DNA of 43,419 nt from a candidate division Zixibacteria bacterium SM23_73_3 (GTDB lineage Bacteria > Zixibacteria > MSB-5A5 > SM1-73): contig LJUX01000005.1 of assembly GCA_001304155.1 (NCBI GenBank), forward strand, positions 1-43,419. The letters are read 5' to 3'. Position numbers and translations under genes: made by a program. How positions within the stretch are numbered: the stretch's first letter is position 1; every line of letters begins with the position of its first letter. The notes under the pieces are model-generated. The model was not told the DNA's origin, searched no databases, and saw only the letters and a list, made by a program, of their open reading frames with translations. Positions 17,479 to 25,757 of the stretch are shown here, one piece after another.

Positions 17479-19176
17479 CTACATCCTTTCCGGTGCCCTT
17501 ATGCCCAGAAGGGAAAGCCCGCTTTTCAGGGTGAGTTGAATCGCCTTGATCAGAAGCATACGAGCTTTGGTAGACTTTTCATCTTCGGTTATGATTCTTT
17601 GTTTCTGATAGAAGCGATTGAAAATGGAGCAAAGATTAACTAAAAAAGAACAGATAAAAGCAGGCTCGTAGCTTTCTGCCGATGCTTTCACCTTTCGAGG
17701 GAAATCTTCCAGCAATTTGATAATGGTGCTCTCTTCGCCAGTTGACAATACGCCAAAGTCAATTTCTTGGTGGATCGACTTTCCGTATTTTCGCAAAAGG
17801 CTACACAGACGGGCGTGAGTGTATTGCGCGTAGGGAGCGGTCTCCCCTTCGAAGGAAAGCACCTGATCCCAGTCAAAATCTATGTCTTTGTTTCGCCGAG
17901 TGGACAGGTCAGCAAATAAGACCGCGCCGATTCCCACATCCTTAGCCACCTCTTCTTTATTCTCCAACTTCGGGTTTTTCTCCTCTATGATTTTCCCGGC
18001 CAGTTGGATGGACTTGTTCAAAACGTCTTCCAGGAGAATTATGTTTCCCTTTCGCGTGGACATCATCTCCTGCCTGAGTTTGATCCAGCCAAAGTCGACG
18101 TGGACGCAGTCTTTTGCCCATTTGTATCTCATGAGCTCCAGCACACCGAAGACCTGCTGAAAATGAAGCTTTTGGGCACTCCCCACCACGTAAAGCGACT
18201 TGTGAAAATGATAGGTATTATATCTATAGATAGCGGCAGCAATGTCCCGGGTAGCATATAAAGTTGCCTCGTCCTTTTTCTTCAAAAGGCATGGCGGAAG
18301 GTCGTATTTCTCTAACTTAACGATCAAAGCATCCTGACTCATTTCTGCTAAACCTTTAGCTTTGATCTCCTCAATGGTCTGATCCATGAATTGGTTGTAA
18401 AGGCTTTCCCCAGCGTAGGAATCGAATTCTATCCCCAGCATCTGGTATACTCGATTGAACTCCTCCAGGCTGTAGTCTCTGAATTTTTTCCACAACTCGG
18501 TCGCCTCTTTATCACCCTCCTCCAATCTTTTGAACCACGCGCGGGCTTCTTCCTCCAGTTGGGGCTTCTTTTCCACCTCTTGATGAAATCTAACATAAAG
18601 GTCATACAGGGTGGATAGGGGATCTTTTAATAACTCATTCTCATCTCCCCACATCTTGTAGGCTAAGATCACTTTTCCGAATTGCGTGCCCCAATCCCCC
18701 AGATGATTGATGCGAACGACATTAAATCCCAGTTTTTTGAAAATGTGATATAGGCTGTTTCCGATCACGGTCGTTCTTAGGTGTCCAATGCCAAAAGGCT
18801 TGGCGATGTTAGGCGAGGAGAAATCGACAACTATGGTCTTACCTTTCCCCGCATTATCAGAACCATAATTGTCTTTCTGATCGAATATCTGACTGAGCAC
18901 AAATTCAGCCAGTTTGTTTTTATCTACTTTAAAATTGACATAGGGACCGATAGAGTAAATCTCCTGAATCAATCCAGTGACTTTCATCCGGAGGGCAAGT
19001 TCACCCGCGATCTGGTTCGGAGATTTCTTCAACCTTTTGCCTAATACAAAACACGGAAAGGCATAGTCTCCTAACTTCTGGTCAGGTGGAATCTCCACCA
19101 AAGCTTTTATCTCTTCTTTGGGGAGATCAATTTCCCTGGATATGATTTTGACGATCTCTTCGATAAATTTGTTCAT
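17479..19176 (-). CDS. argS: Arginyl-tRNA synthetase
   Basis: A 565-residue class I synthetase that charges tRNA-Arg. The N-terminal Add-1 domain (about 1-105) is followed by the HIGH-type signature SPNIAKPFGIGHLRTT, the KMSKS-equivalent loop MSTRKGNII, and the C-terminal anticodon domain (DALBR type) ending LLGIRAPERM, the usual ArgS terminus. Length is normal for the family. No Shine-Dalgarno precedes the ATG. It stands alone between the lipoprotein patch and another lipoprotein gene, and probably has its own promoter in the 326-bp gap upstream. Confidence 0.97.
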   Translation of the reverse strand: MNKFIEEIVKIISREIDLPKEEIKALVEIPPDQKLGDYAFPCFVLGKRLKKSPNQIAGELALRMKVTGLIQEIYSIGPYVNFKVDKNKLAEFVLSQIFDQKDNYGSDNAGKGKTIVVDFSSPNIAKPFGIGHLRTTVIGNSLYHIFKKLGFNVVRINHLGDWGTQFGKVILAYKMWGDENELLKDPLSTLYDLYVRFHQEVEKKPQLEEEARAWFKRLEEGDKEATELWKKFRDYSLEEFNRVYQMLGIEFDSYAGESLYNQFMDQTIEEIKAKGLAEMSQDALIVKLEKYDLPPCLLKKKDEATLYATRDIAAAIYRYNTYHFHKSLYVVGSAQKLHFQQVFGVLELMRYKWAKDCVHVDFGWIKLRQEMMSTRKGNIILLEDVLNKSIQLAGKIIEEKNPKLENKEEVAKDVGIGAVLFADLSTRRNKDIDFDWDQVLSFEGETAPYAQYTHARLCSLLRKYGKSIHQEIDFGVLSTGEESTIIKLLEDFPRKVKASAESYEPAFICSFLVNLCSIFNRFYQKQRIITEDEKSTKARMLLIKAIQLTLKSGLSLLGIRAPERM

Positions 19177-19502
19177 GCCGCTAAAAAGTTACAAACAAAA
19201 AACCAACTTTGCAACCGAAAAATTTGTGGCCATCATGGTCGGATATTTGTAGCTTCTTGTGGATACTATCACCCACTTGTTAGGGCGGGGGTTCAACCCC
19301 CGCCCTAACAAGAAAATCGAAATTCTCGACCGAAAGTTACTACTGGCTGGTAAAGTTATCCATCCCCCATCAATCTCAAGAAACAGGACTTGTGCTTTGC
19401 TCGTGGATGAGGATATCCACCGGGAGCTTTGGAAGGATTGCCTTCAGATTATGTGCACCACTTGCAGTCTTCCTTTCTACGCATTTCCCTGTAATCTGGT
19501 TC
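19177..19502. other. Intergenic region with long palindrome, upstream of argS
   Basis: The 326-bp gap between argS and the lipoprotein gene holds a perfect 37-bp palindrome (listed separately) and no convincing ORF; a plus-strand frame across it has no ribosome site or recognisable motif. I did not find a clear argS promoter. Confidence 0.5.
19276..19312. repeat. Perfect 37-bp palindrome
   Basis: The arms CTTGTTAGGGCGGGGGTT and AACCCCCGCCCTAACAAG are exact reverse complements around a single C. As RNA it would form a very stable hairpin from either strand. It stands between argS and a lipoprotein gene on the same strand, so it could end the lipoprotein transcript, although no T-run follows on the minus strand. 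A weaker relative (GGGATTCAACCGCTGCCCCAACA) lies near 21929-21952, which suggests a dispersed repeat. Confidence 0.7.
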
Positions 19503-20330
19503 TCATGAGGTTTCAAAATCCACGCGTATGGCATTCCCTGGAATTTCAAGCTCAATTTTTTTTGGAGGGATGGGTAAATTAAATTTTCTCTCTAAGAATC
19601 TAATCCGAGCAGAATCCTTCGCCCGGGATTTTATCTCTATGACTTTGGGAATCTCCACCTGCTTATGTGTGGCGTCTACCAAAAAAATCCAGAAAGTGGT
19701 AAAACTCTTATATTCTATCTGGTAAAACTCTTTTCCTTTTTTTTGCCTCCAAACGCTTTTGGTCAATCTGCATCTCCGGGAGTCGATCCAGTATTCCTTT
19801 ATCCAATTATCATCTTCAAATTTGTATAAAAACAGGTTCTTTGTGCTTTCTGCAAATCTGGCATTTTCCTCTGTTAATTCGCCTTTTCCTAAGATTAAAT
19901 CCAGAAGTATATCCAGAGAGATATCCCAGTTCCACCATCCGGCTTTTTCAAAATCAGCAAAGCTCCCGCGATAGAACTCATTTTGTTTGGGGAAATAAAT
20001 GGTCAAGCTATCAGCTTCTCCTCTGACTTTAAACATGTTCACTCCAAAGAATGTCCGGGGATAGAAGAAAAAGGTATCTGGATGTTTGTAAAAGAATTCG
20101 ACTGTTCCCGAAAACTTCGCCTCCTCTCCCTTAAGCTTCAAATCCAAAAGACAGGCCAGGGTCTCAAATTCGATCTGATCTTTTTGTGCACATCTTAAGA
20201 CGTTCTGGGGCGTTCTATTTTCAGGAGTAAGCTTTGGCTTGGGACCACAGCCGAAAACAAGAAATCCAGCCAAAGGAAGAAATGCTAGTATAAATCCAGA
20301 GAGGAGGGTTTTAATCCGAAGAATATGCAA
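19503..20330 (-). CDS. Lipoprotein of LolA/LolB-like fold (DUF4292-like)
   Basis: A 275-residue exported lipoprotein. The signal peptide ends in LVFGC, a slightly atypical lipobox. The mature part has the rhythm of LolA/LolB/DUF4292 proteins: a KLKGEEAKFSGTVEFFYKHPDTFFF strand pair shortened here, RGEADSLTIYFPKQNEFYRG, then a helical insert and YQIEYKSFTTF, with PKVIEIKS and NLPIPPKKIELEIP near the end. Such proteins bind lipids or act in outer-membrane assembly. The TTG start at 20330 is supported by AAGGA 6 bp upstream. Assignment to the fold is from pattern only. Confidence 0.7.
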   Translation of the reverse strand: MHILRIKTLLSGFILAFLPLAGFLVFGCGPKPKLTPENRTPQNVLRCAQKDQIEFETLACLLDLKLKGEEAKFSGTVEFFYKHPDTFFFYPRTFFGVNMFKVRGEADSLTIYFPKQNEFYRGSFADFEKAGWWNWDISLDILLDLILGKGELTEENARFAESTKNLFLYKFEDDNWIKEYWIDSRRCRLTKSVWRQKKGKEFYQIEYKSFTTFWIFLVDATHKQVEIPKVIEIKSRAKDSARIRFLERKFNLPIPPKKIELEIPGNAIRVDFETS

Positions 20331-20368
20331 ATATGATCCTTCCGTCTGGTTGATCTCTTTAATTCGCT

Positions 20369-20392
20369 GGTATGAATCGTATGGTTCATACC
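20369..20392. promoter_or_regulatory. Operator-like inverted repeat
   Basis: GGTATGAA and TTCATACC are exact inverted 8-bp arms with 8 bp between them. The site lies 39 bp upstream of the TTG start of the lipoprotein at 20330 and just past the stop of the M50 gene. It could be a repressor site or a hairpin; no regulator is identified. Confidence 0.35.
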
Positions 20393-20411
20393 GTTGACCG
20401 TTTTATCTTGT

Positions 20412-21071
20412 TTAAAAAAATCTGGAGAAATCCACTCCGGCAAAAAGAAAGGAAAAGAAACTGATAAATGGATGAAGAATCATCCACAATATAGGCACAC
20501 TGGCAAGGCTGCCGATAACGATAATTCCGATAAGCAAAAATGGACCTATCCTTTCTAACTGCATCATCTGATATTCATATTCAGCCGGCAGAAGCCCCAT
20601 CAAAATCTTGGAACCATCTAATGGAGGTAGGGGAATCAGATTAAAAAAAGCTAAAACCAGATTTATCACCATGCCATACACTATCATCAGAACCAGTATG
20701 CCAAAAGCAGACGAACTCATATCAAAGTTTCCGGACAAGGGATTTATCAGTCGAATTATCAAACCGCATGCAAAGGCAGTTAAAAAGTTTGCCCCAGGAC
20801 CAGCTAAAGAGATCCACATCATGTCCTTTTTGGGATAGCGAAGATTATATGGATTGACCGGCACCGGCTTTGCCCACCCCAGATGAACGATAAAAAGCAT
20901 CAAGGTTCCGATGGGATCAAGATGCGAAAGCGGATTCAAAGTCAATCTTCCCGCATCTTTAGCCGTAGGATCGCCAAATTTCAACGCCATCCAGCCGTGA
21001 GCATACTCATGAACGGTCAAGGCAAAAAGAATAGGTGGCGCGATTATTAAAAGTCCAATGATTCTATCCAA
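20412..21071 (-). CDS. Site-2-type zinc metalloprotease (M50 family)
   Basis: A 219-residue membrane protease of the compact M50B class. The zinc site HEYAHGW lies in the first helix (residues 21-25), and the third ligand Asp sits in NLIPLPPLDGSKIL. The intervening FGDPTAKDAGRLTLNPLSHLDPIG stretch, shortened here, is typical of this group. Five to six hydrophobic segments are visible. Enzymes of this size cleave within the membrane, often releasing regulators, but the substrate is unknown. The start is TTG at 21071, supported by AAGGA 7 bp upstream. Confidence 0.9.
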   Translation of the reverse strand: MDRIIGLLIIAPPILFALTVHEYAHGWMALKFGDPTAKDAGRLTLNPLSHLDPIGTLMLFIVHLGWAKPVPVNPYNLRYPKKDMMWISLAGPGANFLTAFACGLIIRLINPLSGNFDMSSSAFGILVLMIVYGMVINLVLAFFNLIPLPPLDGSKILMGLLPAEYEYQMMQLERIGPFLLIGIIVIGSLASVPILWMILHPFISFFSFLFAGVDFSRFF

Positions 21072-21220
21072 GACAAAATCCTTGTGCGTCTGAGATTTTT
21101 GTTATTTCAGGATCGTATCTTCAAGTCCACCTGAAAATATACGTGTATTCGACATTAATGTTAAGGAACGTTATATAAAACAAAGGAAGCAGAACTAAAA
21201 TAGTATGGTTTAAGTTTCGA

Positions 21221-21814
21221 TTATCTGGAAACAAATTCGCTGTTTTTTATATAGAATCTCCATCTCTTTTCTTTCCCCTCCTTTATACCAATTCGAGAAG
21301 AAGACGCAATTTTTTGCACTTCATCTCCCCGATCTTCTACATAGATAACGTCAGAGTACAGGTCCGCTCCATTCACTTTTCTATCGACATTCAGAGCCTG
21401 ACACAACTTTGCCGGGCCGCTGGTGAGGTCTTTTAAACTCTGGCGTTCCCTTCTTTTCATCATCAATCCTATTCCATCAGTGGGATCTAATGCTCTGATC
21501 AATACTGCAGCAGGATAACCTTTTTTCTCCGTGACCAAATTCAAACAGTGATGTATTCCATAAGTGATATAAACATATGCATAACCCGGGTCACCAAACA
21601 TTACCATATTTCTGGGGGTCATGCCCCGGTAGGCATGGCTGGCAGGATCTTTAAAGCCAATATAAGCCTCAGTCTCCACGATCTTACCTGAAAGATTGTA
21701 TCCATCCTTTTGCACCACCAGATATTTTCCCAAAAGCTCCTTTGCCACCTGCACGGTGGGACGGTTATAGAATTTTCTGTTGAGCTTTTTGCTTATGGGT
21801 TTCCCCTTTTTCAT
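21221..21814 (-). CDS. mpg: 3-methyladenine DNA glycosylase (AAG/MPG family)
   Basis: A 197-residue base-excision enzyme that removes alkylated purines such as 3-methyladenine and hypoxanthine. Family signatures are present: LLGKYLVV, VETEAYIGFKDPASHAYRG with the catalytic Glu, RNMVMFGDPGYAYVYITYG with the intercalating Tyr region, HHCLNLV, and LTSGPAKLCQAL near the C-terminus. Length is normal. It stands alone, about 150 bp from neighbours on either side; a palindromic repeat lies upstream at 21880-21897. Confidence 0.94.
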   Translation of the reverse strand: MKKGKPISKKLNRKFYNRPTVQVAKELLGKYLVVQKDGYNLSGKIVETEAYIGFKDPASHAYRGMTPRNMVMFGDPGYAYVYITYGIHHCLNLVTEKKGYPAAVLIRALDPTDGIGLMMKRRERQSLKDLTSGPAKLCQALNVDRKVNGADLYSDVIYVEDRGDEVQKIASSSRIGIKEGKEKRWRFYIKNSEFVSR

Positions 21815-21879
21815 GTATTATCGTCCAGGACAGAAGGTTTTTCGGAAGGTTTTTTCAAAATTGGAAACCGCTTCTTTGG

Positions 21880-21897
21880 CGCAGCCTAAAGGCTGCG
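21880..21897. repeat. 18-nt palindromic repeat, CTAAAG-centred
   Basis: CGCAGCCT-AA-AGGCTGCG followed by ACTTCC. It has the same geometry (8-bp arms, two-base centre, AC..CC after it) as the elements at 30127, 30241 and 33728, with different arm bases. Confidence 0.6.
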
Positions 21898-21961
21898 ACT
21901 TCCGTTTAACTGCCTCTTCTTATTGGAACAGGGATTCAACCGCTGCCCCAACACAATGTTT

Positions 21962-22894
21962 TCAATCCTTCTTTTCCAAACATTGATCAATCTTGCTCAT
22001 GACAAAAGGGTGCGTCTCCACCTTTTTCATTTTTTTGATGGCCAGAATCCCTCTTTGGTCGCCGATCTCAGCTAAAGCCTCCACGGCAAAAGCCCTGGTA
22101 GCCCAGTCTTCATCTTTCAACTTTTCCAAAAGAGGGGGTACCGTTTTTTTGTCCTTAAGTCTTCCCAACGACTCAATGGCTAAATGCAAGGTTGGCGGGG
22201 CGGAATGGTCTAAAAGGAAGAGTAAAGGTTTAACCGCTGGTTCGCTAATTTCGAGCAAGGAGTTTGCTGAACTCATACGAACACTGAAATGATGATCGGA
22301 CAAGCCACGAACTAAAAAAGGAATCCCTCGGACGTCCTTCATGTTTCCTAAAGCCACCGCCGCACTTTTCCTGACCACCTCCACTGAATCCTCCATGCGT
22401 GAGCTTACATCGTTAAACGCGGTTGTATCCCCGATCTTCCCCAATGACTCACAAGCGTGGCTTCTGATATTATAGTCTTCTTTGTTTAGAAACCGGATCA
22501 GAGGTTCCACCGCCCGGTTGTCTTTGATTTCGCCCAGGATTCGTATGGCAAGCTTGGTCTCATCTTTGTCCTCGCTGTCTAAGCGCCCTATCACAGGAAT
22601 GGCAGCCGATTCTCCAATCTTTCCAAAGATTCGAATCAAGGTCCATTTCTCCCTGGCGCTCTGGGTGGTTAGTTTTTCCAGAAGATAGGGAACCGCTTTC
22701 TCTCCCATCTCAACCAACATACTTTCTGCCGGCTGGGCTTGATCTCTGTATTTTTCCAACCCCCCACATGCCAACACAAAAAGGCTGTCTACTTTTTTCT
22801 TCAAGTCATCTTTCTCGCTTAAGCTCCCACAATATCCGCTTTCTGCTAAAAAGACGCCAAAAAGGCAGATGATGAATAATTTAGCTCTGCTCAT
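21962..22894 (-). CDS. Exported HEAT-repeat protein
   Basis: A 310-residue protein with a cleavable signal peptide (MSRAKLFIICLFGVFLAESG) and about eight HEAT/PBS-lyase-like repeats of about 30 residues: LIRIFGKIGESAAIPVIGRL, AIRILGEIKDNRAVEPLIRF, ACESLGKIGDTTAFNDV, AVALGNMKDVRGIPFLVRGL and so on to AVEALAEIGDQRGI. HEAT arrays form a curved helical scaffold for protein contacts. A Cys lies in SGYCG, but without the usual Leu at -3, so it is probably not a lipoprotein. It begins 30 bp after the GDDxY-repeat gene and likely shares its mRNA with tatC. Function unknown. Confidence 0.85.
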   Translation of the reverse strand: MSRAKLFIICLFGVFLAESGYCGSLSEKDDLKKKVDSLFVLACGGLEKYRDQAQPAESMLVEMGEKAVPYLLEKLTTQSAREKWTLIRIFGKIGESAAIPVIGRLDSEDKDETKLAIRILGEIKDNRAVEPLIRFLNKEDYNIRSHACESLGKIGDTTAFNDVSSRMEDSVEVVRKSAAVALGNMKDVRGIPFLVRGLSDHHFSVRMSSANSLLEISEPAVKPLLFLLDHSAPPTLHLAIESLGRLKDKKTVPPLLEKLKDEDWATRAFAVEALAEIGDQRGILAIKKMKKVETHPFVMSKIDQCLEKKD

Positions 22895-22924
22895 GAGTTA
22901 GGCCTTTCTTCTTGTGGACTTTTA

Positions 22925-24892
22925 TCATCTATCTATCCCCACTCCCCACTTTGATGGAGTGGTCCACCAGGTGCTATCTTTTCCATTTCCGATGTACCGA
23001 TCTTTGCCCGAAAGATCCAGAAGCATTCCCACAGAGCCATAGTCTCTTCTGGGATTGCCATAACCCTGGGTATTGTCCTTTATGCTTACGTAGTACCCAT
23101 CGTCGCCACCCTCATCCACCAGAATTCCAAATCCGTTGGCACTTCCTGCCCCCTGAGATAGACTCTGGGCGACGTAGTTGTCATCACCGGACTTATCCCA
23201 CAACATTCCCAATGCCAGATCGTGCCCACAGCCCTGAGAGACACCGTGGGAGATATACACGTCATCTCCGCTTCCATCCTCCAGGATGCCCAGGCACAGG
23301 TGTGTTCCTGCTCCCTGAGCATATTGGAAGGAAACGTACTTGTCATTACCCTCCGCGTCCATCAAAGTTCCCAGACTAAACCAGTAGCTGGATCCCTGAC
23401 CGAATATATCTGAGGTATAAACGTCGTTGCCGGATAGATCAAACAGCATTCCAATCCCGCCGGACATCATCGGTCTCAATCCGTAGGCGAAACCCTGCGA
23501 AAGGCTGATATAGTGATCTTTGTATCTCAAAATGTCTTTGTATCTGCCGCCGGCAAAATAGTTGTCATTTCCCGAGGAATCAATCAGCGCGCCCAGCCCG
23601 GAAACAAATCCGAAACCCTGGACGAAGAGAGCACCCGAGTATTGGTCAGCTCCTTCCATGTCTACAAGGAATCCCATCCCGAAGCTCCCCGCACCCTGGC
23701 CGAAGGTATCGCCGAAGTATTTATCATTACCCTGTTCATCGACGAGCACTCCGACGCCGAAAAGACCGGAACCCAACGAGAAATTGTTCGTTAGATAAGT
23801 GTCGTCTCCCAAAAGATCAACCAGAATCCCGTGTCCGAAGAACCCCGATCCATAAACGAAGTCACCGTCAGCATGGTACACATCATCTCCCTCCAGATCA
23901 ATGATTACTGAGGAAGCAAATTCCTTCGTTGAGTCAACTGAGATGCAGTATTCATCATCTCCGCCCAGATCGATCACTATGGCAGGACTTCCGCTGTACT
24001 TGGAGGAGCCAAATCCCCCTATGATCAGCTCCCCACGAGACGTCTGGAGTCTGAGGATCAGATCATTCGCCTTGTCCTTCTTGTCCTTCACCAGTGGCTT
24101 TGGCTCAGGCTGGCAAGCCAGGTATTGCCTCAGACGAGGCATGCATAGCTGAGTGGCAAATGACAGTCTATCGCCGGCATAGATGATTTTTGCCACATCT
24201 GTCTTGGCGAGATACGGCATCATCTCCTCGGCCAGTTGTTCTTCATAGTCGCCCAACTCTTCCAACTCCTCCGGCGTTTTGAATTCATCCTCTACGTCCT
24301 CCAGGAGAATAACGGGGAGGTTCTCTCTGACAAACATCCTCTCCTCATCACTCAACTGATCGAAAGCCCGTGCAGTTCTGATTTGTGAGTGAACTATGTC
24401 TTCGAAAAGTTCAGTAACACAGCGCCGCAAGGGTTCGGGCAGTTTTTTTAACACCTTACCGTGCTCCTGCAGCAACCGCTCATTTTCCGAATTCAGTTTT
24501 CTCAGGACAGACGTATCCTCGAATTTCAAAGTCTCTTCTTTCCTCCGCATCTTAAGATAATCGGCGCACATCCTGGGGAGAGAAAACCTTCTTTGCTCTG
24601 GGGTTGCGCCTTTCCAGTCGGAAAGCCATTGCCGGTTGAAGGATTTAGTCGCCATTGGCGTTCGCATAAAGTGGTCGACCAATTCCAGTCTGAATGAATC
24701 GACATCAACGTAATCGTCTCTGAATACCAGATCCCCCGGGGTCATCTTAATGCATCTTAGGGCATCGGTTAATACCTCTTCAAAACCTGATCCAGATGCG
24801 TAAAGAGAATCTGAGGCCTCCTCTGAGCAGACCCGAGGAGTGGAGGCTAACAAAAGATATAGAATGAAAACGACTAAGAACGGGTCTCTCAT
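22925..24892 (-). CDS. Exported protein with twelve GDDxY repeats
   Basis: A 655-residue protein that I cannot place in a named family. A Sec-type signal peptide (residues 1-22, MRDPFLVVFILYLLLAST) without twin arginines leads into a mostly helical region (about 30-280). From about 295 to the end there are twelve tandem units of about 26 residues, with consensus hydrophobic-D-x-x-G-[DN]-D-x-Y, then six variable residues, QGxGxxxGxGxL. Examples are LEGDDVY, LLGDDTY, EQGNDKY, GSGDDVY, KSGDDNY. Regular Asp/Asn and Gly suggest a beta-solenoid that may bind calcium. Its ATG overlaps the tatC stop (ATGA), with GAGGTGGGAAA before it, so translation is coupled to tatC. Confidence 0.82.
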   Translation of the reverse strand: MRDPFLVVFILYLLLASTPRVCSEEASDSLYASGSGFEEVLTDALRCIKMTPGDLVFRDDYVDVDSFRLELVDHFMRTPMATKSFNRQWLSDWKGATPEQRRFSLPRMCADYLKMRRKEETLKFEDTSVLRKLNSENERLLQEHGKVLKKLPEPLRRCVTELFEDIVHSQIRTARAFDQLSDEERMFVRENLPVILLEDVEDEFKTPEELEELGDYEEQLAEEMMPYLAKTDVAKIIYAGDRLSFATQLCMPRLRQYLACQPEPKPLVKDKKDKANDLILRLQTSRGELIIGGFGSSKYSGSPAIVIDLGGDDEYCISVDSTKEFASSVIIDLEGDDVYHADGDFVYGSGFFGHGILVDLLGDDTYLTNNFSLGSGLFGVGVLVDEQGNDKYFGDTFGQGAGSFGMGFLVDMEGADQYSGALFVQGFGFVSGLGALIDSSGNDNYFAGGRYKDILRYKDHYISLSQGFAYGLRPMMSGGIGMLFDLSGNDVYTSDIFGQGSSYWFSLGTLMDAEGNDKYVSFQYAQGAGTHLCLGILEDGSGDDVYISHGVSQGCGHDLALGMLWDKSGDDNYVAQSLSQGAGSANGFGILVDEGGDDGYYVSIKDNTQGYGNPRRDYGSVGMLLDLSGKDRYIGNGKDSTWWTTPSKWGVGIDR

Positions 24893-25626
24893 TTTCCCAC
24901 CTCAGCATTTTTCTCAGGAGTGTGTTTTTTCCTCTGGATGATCTTCACCACCACGATGCTGACCTCATATAGAAAATACAAAGGACCTGCCAGCATAAAT
25001 TGTGAAAAAATATCCGGAGGGGTGATAATGGCGGCCAGTATCAAAATGGCTGTAACAGCGAATCTTCGACCCTTTATTAAAGTCCTCGCAGTTATTATTC
25101 CCATCTTTCCCAGAAAATAAGATATTACCGGAAGTTCGAAAACTGCGCCGAAGGCTAATATCATATAACTCACAAAGCTTATGTAATCTTTGATCTTGAT
25201 CATGGGCTTTAGCTTCTCAGTCCCAAAGCCCAAAAGAAACTTCATGCTCAAAGGTAACACAAATAAAAAGCAGAAGACCGCACCTATCAAAAAGAAGATG
25301 GTGGAGGCAAGCACTGCCGGGATTATCATCTTTATCTCTTTTTCGAAAAGTCCCGGAACTATAAATTTCCAAAGGTGGTAGAATAGCACTGGCACGCTGA
25401 CGATGATACCAGCGATCAAGGAGATCTTTATGCGGGTGGAGAAAGCCTCGGTGGGCGCCATGAAGTAAACTTCCGGGATGGGACGGGTGACAAGTTCTAT
25501 CAATCTTTCGGAAAAAACATAAGCCCCAATGGAGAAGAGGATGATACAGATCAGGGACTTGATTATTCTCCCTCGTAATTCTTCCAGATGATCTAAAAAG
25601 CCCATCCTGTTTTCTTCTTTGCCCAT
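24889..25626 (-). CDS. tatC: Twin-arginine translocase subunit TatC
   Basis: A 245-residue inner-membrane protein with six hydrophobic segments, the core receptor of the Tat system that recognises RR signal peptides of folded proteins. Visible family marks are FLDHLEELRGRI at the N-terminus, FYHLWKFIVPGLFEKE after the first periplasmic loop, and AAIITPPDIFSQFMLAGPLYFLYE before the last helix. No tatA is adjacent. The stop overlaps the start of the GDDxY-repeat gene. Confidence 0.96.
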   Translation of the reverse strand: MGKEENRMGFLDHLEELRGRIIKSLICIILFSIGAYVFSERLIELVTRPIPEVYFMAPTEAFSTRIKISLIAGIIVSVPVLFYHLWKFIVPGLFEKEIKMIIPAVLASTIFFLIGAVFCFLFVLPLSMKFLLGFGTEKLKPMIKIKDYISFVSYMILAFGAVFELPVISYFLGKMGIITARTLIKGRRFAVTAILILAAIITPPDIFSQFMLAGPLYFLYEVSIVVVKIIQRKKHTPEKNAEVGK

Positions 25627-25757
25627 TTTTTTCTTTGTTTGTTAATTTAATTGAAGCTTACACAGAGCTTTGGTTATCATTGCGAGTGGATCTGAAGTTC
25701 TAAGACCAAAGCAAAGAATTTGGTCGTGAGACAGTAGCCGTAACCAGATACAATCCG

